40,867 nucleotides of DNA from Alphaproteobacteria bacterium. GTDB lineage: Bacteria; Myxococcota_A; UBA796; GCA-2862545. The translations under genes were made by a program, and so were the position numbers. The stretch is taken from assembly GCA_020632925.1 (NCBI GenBank), contig JACKER010000045.1:1-40867 (forward strand), in the 5' to 3' direction. This document shows, one piece after another, positions 32,579 to 40,273 of the stretch. The notes under the pieces are model-generated. The model worked only from the letters and a program-made list of their open reading frames with translations. It was not told the DNA's origin and searched no databases. How positions within the stretch are numbered: the first letter of the stretch is position 1; each line of letters starts with the position of its first letter.

Positions 32579-33729
32579 GGGTGTGGGGTTTGGCCGGCGC
32601 GCTGGTCGCCTGTACAGGGGGGCCACCGTTCGATGTGGAAGTAGGCGCCGCCAATCGACAGATCATCCTGCGAGAAGGGATCGCTTGGACTGTCGTCGAC
32701 CTCGGTCAGCTCCCAATCGTGGCGGGAGACCTGGATGAGCTCGACGCATATGAACAGTCATCGTCGTACCTCCGCCCTGCCGACTGGTCCAACAAGGCAT
32801 TTTGGTCCGAGGACGGAGACCATGTCTCCATGTTGGTGGATGGGAGTCAGTGGCCGGGTGCACTGGGTCCGATCGATACTCCCTTCGAAGCGGCGCTTGT
32901 GGCGGAGTATCCAGGGCGGTCCCGCACTCGGGTTGCTCGTACACTGGTTCGAGGGCGACCCAACGTCGCGGAGCATCACGGCCTCCATGATGTGCTCGTT
33001 CAGGATCCGTGGTGTGATTTCGACGGTTCGTGGACACATCGAGTGCGGGTCTGGCCGGATGGTGGCTCGCAGGACCTGGGTCGAGTGTACCAGGTCCAAG
33101 ACCGCGAGAATTGCCTCACCAACCCGTCTCTCCAGTGGGTCTCGCCTCCGAATCCGATGCTGGACCGACGTGTCCAGGCGGTGAAGGCGCTGCACGGCCC
33201 GAGCGCATCCCTGGCTCCGGTCCCCGAACCGTCCATCCTTCCGTTCGACGAGACAGTGGCCTTGGACGGTACGAGTGTCGGCCTGCGAACGGGGGTGGAC
33301 TGGGCGGCGCTGTTCCGTGGAGAGGCTGTGGTCGCCTGGCTCGAGGGTCCCATCCCCGCGCCCCACGACGACTGGTCACCCGAGAACGCGGGCCTGGTGG
33401 CGACGAACCAGGGGTGGGGCGGCACCCGGTTGCTGTGGGCGCAGAATGGAAGACTCGGCGCCGTGCTGTTCGCCGATCAGTGGTTCGACGTGCTGGGGGC
33501 CGTGGACCGCCCGCTCGAGGCTGCGCTCGTGGCCGTGTTTCGAGAGGACGGCGTCCACCCCCTCGCCCCAGGACCCAACGTCGTCGCCCACGATGCGGGG
33601 TACGACGTGGCCGTGACGGACTGCCCCAGCGGGGCGGTGGTGAGGGTCCGCGTGACGTTCGACGCCGTCGTGACCGTGCTGCGCACGGAGGACCAGCCCG
33701 GCGCGGTCTGCGGCGAGAGGGTCCCGTGA
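32575..33729 (+). CDS. Lipoprotein with an internal duplication, unknown function
   Basis: This 384-residue protein has a short signal and a lipobox-like Cys at residue 13 (GALVAC). The body is two copies of one module of about 150 residues, at roughly 21-168 and 231-381. Matching pairs are LGPIDTPFEAALVAEY with LGAVDRPLEAALVAVF, and RPNVAEHHGLHDVLV with GPNVVAHDAGYDVAV; each copy ends in a Cys. The first copy (32600-33200) has visibly lower GC and more A/T-ending codons than the second. I recognise no known family. The GTG at 32575 and the stop at 33727-33729 both overlap neighbours by GTGA, so the gene sits in a coupled run with two membrane proteins. Confidence 0.75.
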   Translation: MRVWGLAGALVACTGGPPFDVEVGAANRQIILREGIAWTVVDLGQLPIVAGDLDELDAYEQSSSYLRPADWSNKAFWSEDGDHVSMLVDGSQWPGALGPIDTPFEAALVAEYPGRSRTRVARTLVRGRPNVAEHHGLHDVLVQDPWCDFDGSWTHRVRVWPDGGSQDLGRVYQVQDRENCLTNPSLQWVSPPNPMLDRRVQAVKALHGPSASLAPVPEPSILPFDETVALDGTSVGLRTGVDWAALFRGEAVVAWLEGPIPAPHDDWSPENAGLVATNQGWGGTRLLWAQNGRLGAVLFADQWFDVLGAVDRPLEAALVAVFREDGVHPLAPGPNVVAHDAGYDVAVTDCPSGAVVRVRVTFDAVVTVLRTEDQPGAVCGERVP

Positions 33730-34214
33730 CGCGTTCGCTCATCGGCCACGTGGCACTCGGCGCCCACCTCTGCGCGCTGTCCGTGGCGGCCTCGGCGGCG
33801 GCCATCCCAGCGGTCGGCGCCTCGTGGATCAGCTGGTCGACGACCTTCTTCGCCCTCTGGGTCCCGCTCGCGATGATCCTCCCCGCGGCGCTCGCGGTCC
33901 CGCTCCTGGTCGCGCACCGCGTCCATGTGGCCCTCGCGCACCGGCCGGGGTGGCAGGCGTCGTCCGCTTCCTGCGCAGCGCTGATCACGCTCGGCGCGCC
34001 GCTGGCCTGGTGCACGAGCCTGCTGACCGACGGGGGGTGGTGGTCGCACCCGGGCGCGTGGTGGTGGGCGGTGGGCTCGGCGCTCGCCGTCCCCGGCTGG
34101 GCGTCGTACACCGGGCTGACGGTCAGGCGGAGAGCGGTGGCCGCGACCCTGGGGATCGCTGCCGGCCCCTGGATCGCGACGGCGCTGGCCCTCGCCGTCG
34201 CGAGGATGTCGTGA
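33726..34214 (+). CDS. Multi-pass membrane protein, unknown
   Basis: This 162-residue protein has about four membrane spans (around residues 5-30, 36-65, 75-98 and 105-160). The GTG at 33726 overlaps the preceding lipoprotein stop (GTGA) and its own stop overlaps the next ATG (TGATG). Strict coupling on both sides suggests a fixed stoichiometry with the lipoprotein and the SAF-like protein. Trp-rich segments (WWSHPGAWWWAVG) stand out. No family is recognised. Confidence 0.7.
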   Translation: MTRSLIGHVALGAHLCALSVAASAAAIPAVGASWISWSTTFFALWVPLAMILPAALAVPLLVAHRVHVALAHRPGWQASSASCAALITLGAPLAWCTSLLTDGGWWSHPGAWWWAVGSALAVPGWASYTGLTVRRRAVAATLGIAAGPWIATALALAVARMS

Positions 34215-35212
34215 TGCGGGCGCTCGCCGGGGCCGCCGTCTGGACGGCCAGCGGGCTCGCGGCGCTCGCCGTCGCCCTGGTGGCCGGTCGGTCCTGGTGG
34301 GGTTGGGTGTGGGAGGACCCGACGCCGTTCTGGGCGGGCGTGGTGATGGTCGGGGCACTCTCGGGTGCGGGCGTCCAGGCGTGGGTGTCCGAATGCGGAG
34401 GGATCCGACGCGCAGTGGTCGGCGCGCTGCCCGGCGTGCTCCCGTGGCTCGCGTGGACGGTGTGGATGATCGCGCTCAGGCGTCCGCCGACGCTCTGGGT
34501 GGGCGACGTGATGGGCGCACCCGTCGATCCGGCGCTGGTGGGCGGGCTGGTGGCGCCCCTGCTGTCCGTCTGTTGGCTCGCGTGCGCGCCGCTCGTCGTC
34601 TGGGCGAGCCGGTCGGGTCCTCGGACCATCGCTGCCGCCGTCGTCGCTGGTCTGGGGGCCGCGGGGCTCTCCCTGGGCGTCGTGCAACAGATACGGCCGT
34701 GGGTGGCACGCGGATGGACGCGTCCCGGCCTCCAGGAGGTGCTCGAGGTCGCAGCAGAGGTGCCCGCCGGTGCGGAGGTGCGGGACCGGGACCTGCGGGT
34801 CGTTCGGATCGTCGGTTCGTACGAACGGGACCGCGAGATCAGCGCCGACACGCCCGTGGTGGGTCGGAAGGTGACCGCACGGCTGCTCCCCGGCGAGCTC
34901 CTCCGAGAGGAACGGCTGGCCCTCTCCGCGAAAGCGCGCCGCGTCCATCGTCCATGGTGGCAGTGGGTCGAGGAGCCGCTTCGTTGGCCCTTCGGCGAGC
35001 CGTGGGTGGGCGTTCCGACCTTCTCCGTGGCGCTGGGCCCGGGTGAGCCGGTGCGCGACGTCTGGATGGTTCAGGACCCGCTGAACCGCGCGTCGGCCGC
35101 CCCCGAGGGGTGGGAGCACGCCATCGTCTGCGAGCCGGTCTACGCAGGTGAGCCCGTCCGGAGGGAGCGCATCGCGGTCGACGGGGTATGCCCGGAGGGA
35201 GAACGACCGTGA
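34214..35212 (+). CDS. Membrane protein with a SAF/CpaB-like domain
   Basis: This 332-residue protein has four or five membrane spans (to about residue 165). A SAF-like fold follows at about 175-235: VAAEVPAGAEVRDRDLRVV, then PVVGRKVTARLLPGELLREE. This is the CpaB/RcpC/FlgA pattern in which the chain passes through a V-G-R step and a P-G-E-x-L step. In Flp pilus assembly the SAF domain of CpaB is periplasmic and helps secretin assembly. The C-terminus repeats a similar theme weakly (EPVYAGEPVRRERIAV). No secretin or pilin is nearby, so a pilus role is unproven. The ATG at 34214 is in a TGATG; a GTG at 34211 is an alternative. Confidence 0.7.
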   Translation: MRALAGAAVWTASGLAALAVALVAGRSWWGWVWEDPTPFWAGVVMVGALSGAGVQAWVSECGGIRRAVVGALPGVLPWLAWTVWMIALRRPPTLWVGDVMGAPVDPALVGGLVAPLLSVCWLACAPLVVWASRSGPRTIAAAVVAGLGAAGLSLGVVQQIRPWVARGWTRPGLQEVLEVAAEVPAGAEVRDRDLRVVRIVGSYERDREISADTPVVGRKVTARLLPGELLREERLALSAKARRVHRPWWQWVEEPLRWPFGEPWVGVPTFSVALGPGEPVRDVWMVQDPLNRASAAPEGWEHAIVCEPVYAGEPVRRERIAVDGVCPEGERP

Positions 35213-35213
35213 G

Positions 35214-35909
35214 GTGAGGGTGGTCGAGGACTTCCGGCGGCGAGGGTGGGTGGTGGCGCGCGGCTTCTTCGCGCCCGACCCGCTGCGCGCCGAGATCGTG
35301 ACCGCGCTGGAGGCCGGCGCGCGGGGCCGCTTCCGTGCTCCCGTCGGGGACGAGGCGATCGTGGGCGCGTTCGTCCCGATGATGGCGGCGCACACGCCGC
35401 ACAGCCTGGCGTTGCTGCTGCGCCTCGAGCCCATCGCCCGCGAGCTGCTCGGGGGCCCCGTGCTGCCGGTCCGCGCCAAGGGCGTGCGCTACCACGGGAG
35501 CGCGCCCTGGCACCGGGACAGCGAGCGCGACCTCGCCAGCGTCGGCTCCCTCGCGTACCTCGAGCCCACCACGGCGGACACCGGCGCCCTGCGGATCCGC
35601 GGGCGGGACGGCGTCGAGGCGGTGCTCGCCACCGAGCCCGGCGACCTGATCTTCATGGACGAGCGGCTGGAGCACGGCAGCTCGGGCGGACGGGAGCGCC
35701 TGCAGTGGCGAGCGGACCACGTGGCCGACGCTCCGGGCGCGCTGGCGCTGTTCGAGGACGTGTTCTCCGGCGCCTGGTCGGGGCTGTACGACGCCCAGCG
35801 GTACCCGAGCTACGGCGCTGGCTGGCGCGCGAGCGGACACCCCGCGGTCGAGCGGCTAGAGGCCCTGGGCGTGCCTGCCCTCGCCGCCGCCCACGAGGCG
35901 CCCCGCTGA
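35214..35909 (+). CDS. Phytanoyl-CoA dioxygenase (PhyH)-like protein
   Basis: This protein of about 231 residues has a PhyH-like N-terminus (FRRRGWVVARGFFAPDPLR), the facial-triad HxD in WHRDSERDLAS, a GDLIFMDERLEHGSSGG stretch supplying the distal His, and a following Arg. These are the Fe(II)/2-oxoglutarate dioxygenase ligands. The substrate is unknown; bacterial members hydroxylate small molecules, lipids or natural products. The start is uncertain: GTG at 35214 or 35220, both just after the preceding stop at 35212. It is on the same strand as, and nearly touching, the SAF-like gene. Confidence 0.78.
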   Translation: MRVVEDFRRRGWVVARGFFAPDPLRAEIVTALEAGARGRFRAPVGDEAIVGAFVPMMAAHTPHSLALLLRLEPIARELLGGPVLPVRAKGVRYHGSAPWHRDSERDLASVGSLAYLEPTTADTGALRIRGRDGVEAVLATEPGDLIFMDERLEHGSSGGRERLQWRADHVADAPGALALFEDVFSGAWSGLYDAQRYPSYGAGWRASGHPAVERLEALGVPALAAAHEAPR

Positions 35910-35984
35910 GGGCACCCCCGCCTGACACGAGGTGCGATGTGCGCGCTTCCGAGGCCGGGTGAAGCTGGGGGCGGGAGGTGTCGG

Positions 35985-37364
35985 ATGGCTCGGTGGGGTT
36001 CGCCTGCGAGGGGTGGGGTGTTCGTCCTGTGGGTGCTCGAGGGCTGCATGTTCGGCCCCACCGACGGTCAGATCCTGGCCACGACCAACAGCACGGTGTC
36101 GCCCTGGGGTGCCTACCCGGGGGCCAACGCCACCGTGACCTTCTCCGCGCGCAACGTCTCCACCGGCGCGTTCCAGGCGGTGACCTCCACCACCACGACC
36201 ACGGGGACCTACCCCGCGTTCGGCACGAGCTGGAACACCTGGTTCGCCCCGACGGTGACCCTCCCATCCTGGGCGTGGCGGGTCGGCGTGACCGGGCGGC
36301 GCGCCGAGGTTCGGACCACGAGCGGGAGCAACCAGCTCTACAGCTTCCCTGCCGACGGCCTGGAGTGCATGCTGTCGATGAGCGACGCCGGCGCGGGCGC
36401 GACCGAGGCGGCCGAGGTGTGCGGCGCGGACACCTCGCCGAGCGCGTTCCTCTTCACGAGCGACTACCGCGGGATGCCGACCTTCACCCCGCAGTCGCCC
36501 GTCGACGTGCCGCGGGAGCTCGAGCACTCGCGGGTGATCGAGATGCAGGGCGTGGCCACCTCCTCCACCCACTGGTACTTCGCCCACAACGACTCCCCGC
36601 AGCTGGTCCGCATCCCGCTCACGAGCTCGCTCACGACGCACGGGACCTGGGATGCCGCCGCCGTCGCGGGCATGCCGTCCGTCCTGGCCTCGCAGGGGTA
36701 CGACCACTTCGGCGATCCCGACGAGCACGGTGGGTTCATCTACGTGCCGGTCGAGAAGCGCTCCAAGACCCTCCCGGGCGTCATCGCCCAGTTCGACCTG
36801 TCGATGAACTTCCGGGGGTACGCCACGCTCTCGGACAACGACGCGCCGTGGGTCGCCGTCGATCCGACGACGGGCCTGCTCTACACGTCGTCCGGAGGCT
36901 GTGACGTCCAGACCGTCCAGGTCTACACGATGTCCTTCGATGCCTCGGGGACCCTGGTGGGTCTCGCCTACACCGACGAGCGGACGCTCTGGGATCGGGG
37001 CGGCGTGCCGGTCGAGCCCCTCAACCGGGTCCAGGGCGGGGCCTTCTCCGACCGGGGCAACCTCTACCTGTCGGTCGACGGCCGGTTCGGGGACACCTGC
37101 CCGGTGGGCATCGCCGGTGTCTTCGGGTTCGAGGCGCAGACCCTGCACAAGGAGGTCTACTTCGACGTCCCCTATGACCCCGGGAATGGGGAGGAGCTGG
37201 AGGGCCTCGACATCCGAGACCTGACGAACGCCGGAGCACCGGGCATCGGCGGCCCGCTCCACCTCGTCATGCTCGACAACGACGAGTGGTACCAGGGGAC
37301 CGGCACCGACGACCTGTACCTGAAGCACTACCTGGCTGCCGCGGGCGAGCTGGGGTTCCTCTGA
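35985..37364 (+). CDS. Lipoprotein, propeller-like, unknown function
   Basis: This 459-residue protein has a lipobox at VLWVLEGC (Cys at residue 21). A Thr/Ser-rich region follows (about 30-90). The rest repeats aromatic and Asp/Gly turns in a way that suggests a beta-propeller (GGFIYVPVEK, TGLLYTSSGG, RGNLYLSVDG, GGPLHLVMLDND). No named family is recognised; LVIVD/NHL-like propellers are the nearest guess. The ATG at 35985 has GGGAGG six bases upstream. The upstream in-frame ATG at 35937 has no such site. It is convergent with the small membrane protein gene at 37368. Confidence 0.75.
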   Translation: MARWGSPARGGVFVLWVLEGCMFGPTDGQILATTNSTVSPWGAYPGANATVTFSARNVSTGAFQAVTSTTTTTGTYPAFGTSWNTWFAPTVTLPSWAWRVGVTGRRAEVRTTSGSNQLYSFPADGLECMLSMSDAGAGATEAAEVCGADTSPSAFLFTSDYRGMPTFTPQSPVDVPRELEHSRVIEMQGVATSSTHWYFAHNDSPQLVRIPLTSSLTTHGTWDAAAVAGMPSVLASQGYDHFGDPDEHGGFIYVPVEKRSKTLPGVIAQFDLSMNFRGYATLSDNDAPWVAVDPTTGLLYTSSGGCDVQTVQVYTMSFDASGTLVGLAYTDERTLWDRGGVPVEPLNRVQGGAFSDRGNLYLSVDGRFGDTCPVGIAGVFGFEAQTLHKEVYFDVPYDPGNGEELEGLDIRDLTNAGAPGIGGPLHLVMLDNDEWYQGTGTDDLYLKHYLAAAGELGFL

Positions 37365-37367
37365 CGA

Positions 37368-37721
37368 TCACCCGGTGAACACGCCGAACATCGTGAGCGC
37401 GCAGCTCCCGTTCAACATCGCCACGAGCGCGCCGCCGATCCACATCCCGAGGCCGAGCGCGCGCCACCGGAACAGCAGCAACCCGCCCACCGGGGTCAGC
37501 CACGCCCACTGCGTCAGCCCGATGGCGAGCCCGCTCGACAGCAGGAAGCCGCCCACCGGGTTCGGGGAACCGTGCAGCGCGAAGCCGTCGAGCGACAGCC
37601 CGCCCGCGACCAGCGCGCCGCCGAGCAGCGCGTTCGTCACGAGCGTGAGCAGGATGCCCGCCGCCAGCTGACCGTACACGGCCGCCGCGGAGGGGCGGGG
37701 AGGGGAACCTTCGTCGCTCAC
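37368..37721 (-). CDS. Small membrane protein
   Basis: This 117-residue protein has about three to four hydrophobic spans (GILLTLVTNALLGGALVAGG, FLLSSGLAIGLTQWAW, LGMWIGGALVAML) after a polar N-terminus. It sits four bases after the stop of the CxxCH lipoprotein gene on the same strand, so the two probably form an operon. No family is recognised. It might anchor or support the heme-type lipoprotein, which is inference. Confidence 0.65.
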   Translation of the reverse strand: MSDEGSPPRPSAAAVYGQLAAGILLTLVTNALLGGALVAGGLSLDGFALHGSPNPVGGFLLSSGLAIGLTQWAWLTPVGGLLLFRWRALGLGMWIGGALVAMLNGSCALTMFGVFTG

Positions 37722-37725
37722 CGTG

Positions 37726-38277
37726 TCATCCTACGCCCGTGGCACCGGTGTGGGTCGGGATCGGGTCGGTGAGCGTGGCGCTGCTGGTGGCGGTGGCGCT
37801 CACCGTCGTCGCGGGCTCCTGGCTCTCGGACGTCCCGCGGACCCGCGCGGTGTACGGCAGGACGAGCGGGGTGGTCGCGTACAGGAAGAAGTTCCCCGCG
37901 GCGTTGGTGGTCGCCTCGAACACCTGGTCGTCGGCGCCCGTGATCTCGACCACGACGCCAGAGCGGCCGTTGCAGTCGTCCGGCTCGTGCAGGCGCGAGT
38001 ACACCGTGCCCGCGATCACCAGGTTGGGGCCCTCGTTGCGTGAGGTGTGGCACCCGATGCAGTCCCCGCCGGGGTGCATGAGCGGCGACTCGCGATCGCC
38101 GCCCGTCCACGTCGTCCCCGACACGCACGCCGTCGGATCGGTCGTCGTCGTCTCCGTGTCCGTCGTCGGCGTGCCCGTGTCGTCGGGGGTGCCGGTCTCG
38201 TGGCTCCCGACGGTGTCACCGGGGGGTGGCCGATCACATCCGACGACCAACGCAGCGAGGGGCAGCCACCAACGCAT
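37726..38277 (-). CDS. Lipoprotein with a single CxxCH heme-type motif
   Basis: This 183-residue protein has a signal and lipobox (MRWWLPLAALVVGC), then a Thr/Asp-rich linker (DTGTPTTDTETTTTDP). MHPGGDCIGCHTS at residues 67-79 contains CIGCH (73-77), the covalent c-heme attachment motif. A beta-rich domain like a carboxypeptidase-regulatory fold follows (SGVVVEITGADDQVFEATT). It could be a monoheme cytochrome held at the envelope, but the axial sixth ligand is not identified. The ATG at 38277 has GGGAGG five bases upstream. It is divergent from the TetR gene across a region with a perfect inverted repeat. Confidence 0.75.
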   Translation of the reverse strand: MRWWLPLAALVVGCDRPPPGDTVGSHETGTPDDTGTPTTDTETTTTDPTACVSGTTWTGGDRESPLMHPGGDCIGCHTSRNEGPNLVIAGTVYSRLHEPDDCNGRSGVVVEITGADDQVFEATTNAAGNFFLYATTPLVLPYTARVRGTSESQEPATTVSATATSSATLTDPIPTHTGATGVG

Positions 38278-38305
38278 CACGACCTCCCGCCCGCAGATAA
38301 CCCAC

Positions 38306-38334
38306 TTGCCGGATCGCGTCGGGACCACTAGTGT
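38306..38334 (+). promoter_or_regulatory. Candidate promoter for the TetR side
   Basis: TTGCCG (38306-38311), a 17-base spacer and TAGTGT (38329-38334) form a weak sigma70-like pair. The -10 element overlaps the inverted repeat at 38322-38347, so binding there would block transcription. Confidence 0.3.
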
Positions 38335-38347
38335 GTACCAGTGGTCC
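38322..38347. promoter_or_regulatory. Perfect inverted repeat, probable TetR operator
   Basis: The arms GGACCACT (38322-38329) and AGTGGTCC (38340-38347) are exact reverse complements with a 10-base spacer. The site lies between the TetR gene (start 38468) and the divergent CxxCH lipoprotein gene (start 38277), 45 bases from the latter. Its position and dyad symmetry fit an autoregulated TetR operator controlling both directions. Confidence 0.55.
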
Positions 38348-38361
38348 ACACCGGAGGTTCC

Positions 38362-38511
38362 ATGATCCGCGGCTGGGTCTTGTGGCTGCCAGCGCTCCAT
38401 CCGTGGCCGGCGACGCCGGCGCGGGGCAAGCTGGGCACCGACCCGCCTCCCCCCGACCCGAGGACGCATGCCCCGAAGCCGCTTCGACCGACTCGACCCG
38501 ACACGACGTGA
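38362..38511 (+). CDS. Possible short leader ORF upstream of the TetR gene
   Basis: This 49-residue frame starts with ATG at 38362, four bases after a GGAGG (38353-38357), and encodes MIRGWVLWLPALHPWPATPA followed by a Pro-rich tail. It overlaps the TetR start (38468) in another frame. It may be a leader peptide or a chance ORF. There is no homology evidence. Confidence 0.25.
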   Translation: MIRGWVLWLPALHPWPATPARGKLGTDPPPPDPRTHAPKPLRPTRPDTT

Positions 38512-39064
38512 GCAGATCCTCGACGTCGCCGCGCGGGCCTTCGCGGAGAGCGGGTTCGACGGCGCGTCGTACAACCGGATCCTCGCGGACGCCGAGCTGT
38601 CCAAGTCGAGCGCCTACTACCTGTTCGAGGGCAAGGCCGACCTGTACGCCGCGGTGCTCCAGCGCGCGACGACCGGGCTGCTGGCGGCGATGCCGGTGCC
38701 GGAGCCGACGACGGACGCACCCGAGTGGTGGGCGTCGACGCGTGCATGGCTGCAGTCCTCGCTCGTGTTCCTGCACACGCAGCCGCAGGCCGCGGCGCTG
38801 TTCCTCGGGTACCTCGACGCGCGGCGTCGCGGGGTCGTGCCCGACCTCGATCACCAGCTGGACGAGGCGGCGCGGGGAACCGTCGAGGCGCTCCTGGCGA
38901 GCGGTCAGGCGGCGGGCGCTGTCCGAACGGATCTGCCGGGCGAGCTCCTGCTGGCCCTGACAGGGGCGGTGTTCGCCGCGCTCGACCACCACTTCGCGGC
39001 GAGCTTGGACGAGGGCGCCATCGACGTCTACATCGACACGCTGCGTCGCCTCCTGACGCCCTGA
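38468..39064 (+). CDS. TetR/AcrR-family transcriptional repressor
   Basis: This 198-residue protein has a clear TetR N-terminus: RREQILDVAARAFAESGFDG, then the helix-turn-helix YNRILADAELSKSSAYYLF and EGKADLYAAVL. The C-terminal ligand and dimer domain is ordinary in length. The ligand is unknown. The ATG at 38468 follows a GAGGA sequence. The perfect inverted repeat at 38322-38347 is a likely binding site, so it probably controls itself and the divergent CxxCH lipoprotein and membrane-protein pair. Confidence 0.9.
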   Translation: MPRSRFDRLDPTRREQILDVAARAFAESGFDGASYNRILADAELSKSSAYYLFEGKADLYAAVLQRATTGLLAAMPVPEPTTDAPEWWASTRAWLQSSLVFLHTQPQAAALFLGYLDARRRGVVPDLDHQLDEAARGTVEALLASGQAAGAVRTDLPGELLLALTGAVFAALDHHFAASLDEGAIDVYIDTLRRLLTP

Positions 39065-39068
39065 ACGA

Positions 39069-39773
39069 CTACTGGTCGTAGATGGTGGGGTAGTCCAGCG
39101 GGAACGGGCTGTGCACCACCGGGCCGTGGTCGAAGAGAGCGTCCAGCATGGCGCACCGGTCGGGCTCGACGGCCCGCTCGCAGGACCGCCACTCGGCCTC
39201 CAGGTCCTCGAGCGCCACCAACGTCGTCGCGGTGGGGCGCAGCGGGATCGACGCGAACACGCCGTCGGCCACCTCGGTCTCGTCCCAGTGGCACAGCCCG
39301 CACAGCGTCCCGATCGTGACCTGCTCGGAGATCACGCGCTCGAAGGCGATCCGTCGATCCAGCGGCTGCTCCACCGGGAAGTGCAGCTCGGCCTTGATGG
39401 ACAGACCGGACGGCTGGTGCTCCGCGAACTCCAGCAGCGGTCGGCCCGCGCCCTCGGGCACCACCGACAGGGTCAGCCCCGCGTTGCGGATGAAGATCCT
39501 CGGTGATCGCGGGGAGGCGGCGGGCTGCGCGGACAGCGTGTCCATCGTCAGCTCGACGTGGAGCGGGCGCTGCAGCGCCTCGAGCACGCACGGCACGTCG
39601 ACGCTCGGCCCGCCCGGGAGCGCGTCGATGAGGTCGAAGGCCTCCTCGATCGTCGTGGGGCTCGCGAGCGTGGCCGGAACCCAGCAGCCGTCGCGCTCCA
39701 GTCCGGTCTCGTCCACACCGACCGGCGCACCATCGTCGGGGGTCTCGCACGCGAACAGCAGGGACCAGAACAT
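39069..39773 (-). CDS. Lipoprotein with a single CxxCH motif, downstream of nsrR-like gene
   Basis: This 234-residue protein has a very short lipoprotein signal (MFWSLLFAC). Near residues 156-164 it contains TLCGLCHWD, with the c-heme motif CGLCH at 158-162. The rest has beta-rich stretches (IFIRNAGLTLSVVPEG, SGLSIKAELHFPVEQ). A monoheme or metal-binding envelope role is possible. It follows the Rrf2/NsrR-type regulator by 21 bases on the same strand, so the two probably share an operon and a link to nitrosative or redox stress is plausible. No known family is recognised. Its 3' end is four bases from the convergent TetR gene. Confidence 0.72.
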   Translation of the reverse strand: MFWSLLFACETPDDGAPVGVDETGLERDGCWVPATLASPTTIEEAFDLIDALPGGPSVDVPCVLEALQRPLHVELTMDTLSAQPAASPRSPRIFIRNAGLTLSVVPEGAGRPLLEFAEHQPSGLSIKAELHFPVEQPLDRRIAFERVISEQVTIGTLCGLCHWDETEVADGVFASIPLRPTATTLVALEDLEAEWRSCERAVEPDRCAMLDALFDHGPVVHSPFPLDYPTIYDQ

Positions 39774-39794
39774 GTTGTGGAGTCTATCCTACCA

Positions 39795-40241
39795 CTATTT
39801 GGCCGTCGCGGCCCGACTGAGTCGATCGATGAGATGCTGCTTCGAACGAGCAACATCCGCGAGCGTGGTCGCGTCGAGCACCGAGAAGAACGCCGCAGAT
39901 GCGCGCATCAACGCGCCCGTCAGCGCGCAGCTCCCGGCGAGCACGCAGGTCTCGTCGTTGGGATCGAAGCACACCACCAACCGCAGGTGGGGCTCCATGG
40001 CGCGCACGACGTCGCCGAGACGGATCTCGGAGGCGGGCCGCGCGAGCCGCACCCCTCCCCCGGGGCCGCGCCGTGTCGTGACGAAGCCCTCGCGCCGAAG
40101 GGCCTGGACCACCTTCTGGACGTGCGTGTGGGACACCCGATGCCGCTCGGCGATCTGGGCGGCCGACAGCACCTCCGGGTCCACCACCGCGAGCAGCATG
40201 AGCGCCCGCAGCGCGAGGTCGGTGTGCAGGTTCAGCTCCAA
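39795..40241 (-). CDS. nsrR: Rrf2-family regulator, NsrR-like
   Basis: This 148-residue protein has the Rrf2 winged helix (MELNLHTDLALRALMLLAVV, VSHTHVQKVVQALRREGFV, RGPGGGVRLARP) and three Cys at residues 91, 99 and 105 (VVCFDPNDETCVLAGSCALTG), the Fe-S cluster region of NsrR. NsrR senses nitric oxide and represses NO-detoxifying genes. The first Cys spacing is slightly longer than in E. coli NsrR, so ligand specificity is not certain. It is divergent from the L,D-transpeptidase gene across 32 bases and upstream of the CxxCH lipoprotein gene. Confidence 0.85.
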   Translation of the reverse strand: MELNLHTDLALRALMLLAVVDPEVLSAAQIAERHRVSHTHVQKVVQALRREGFVTTRRGPGGGVRLARPASEIRLGDVVRAMEPHLRLVVCFDPNDETCVLAGSCALTGALMRASAAFFSVLDATTLADVARSKQHLIDRLSRAATAK

Positions 40242-40273
40242 CGAATCCCCCCAACTGTGGTTATCCGCCGAGA

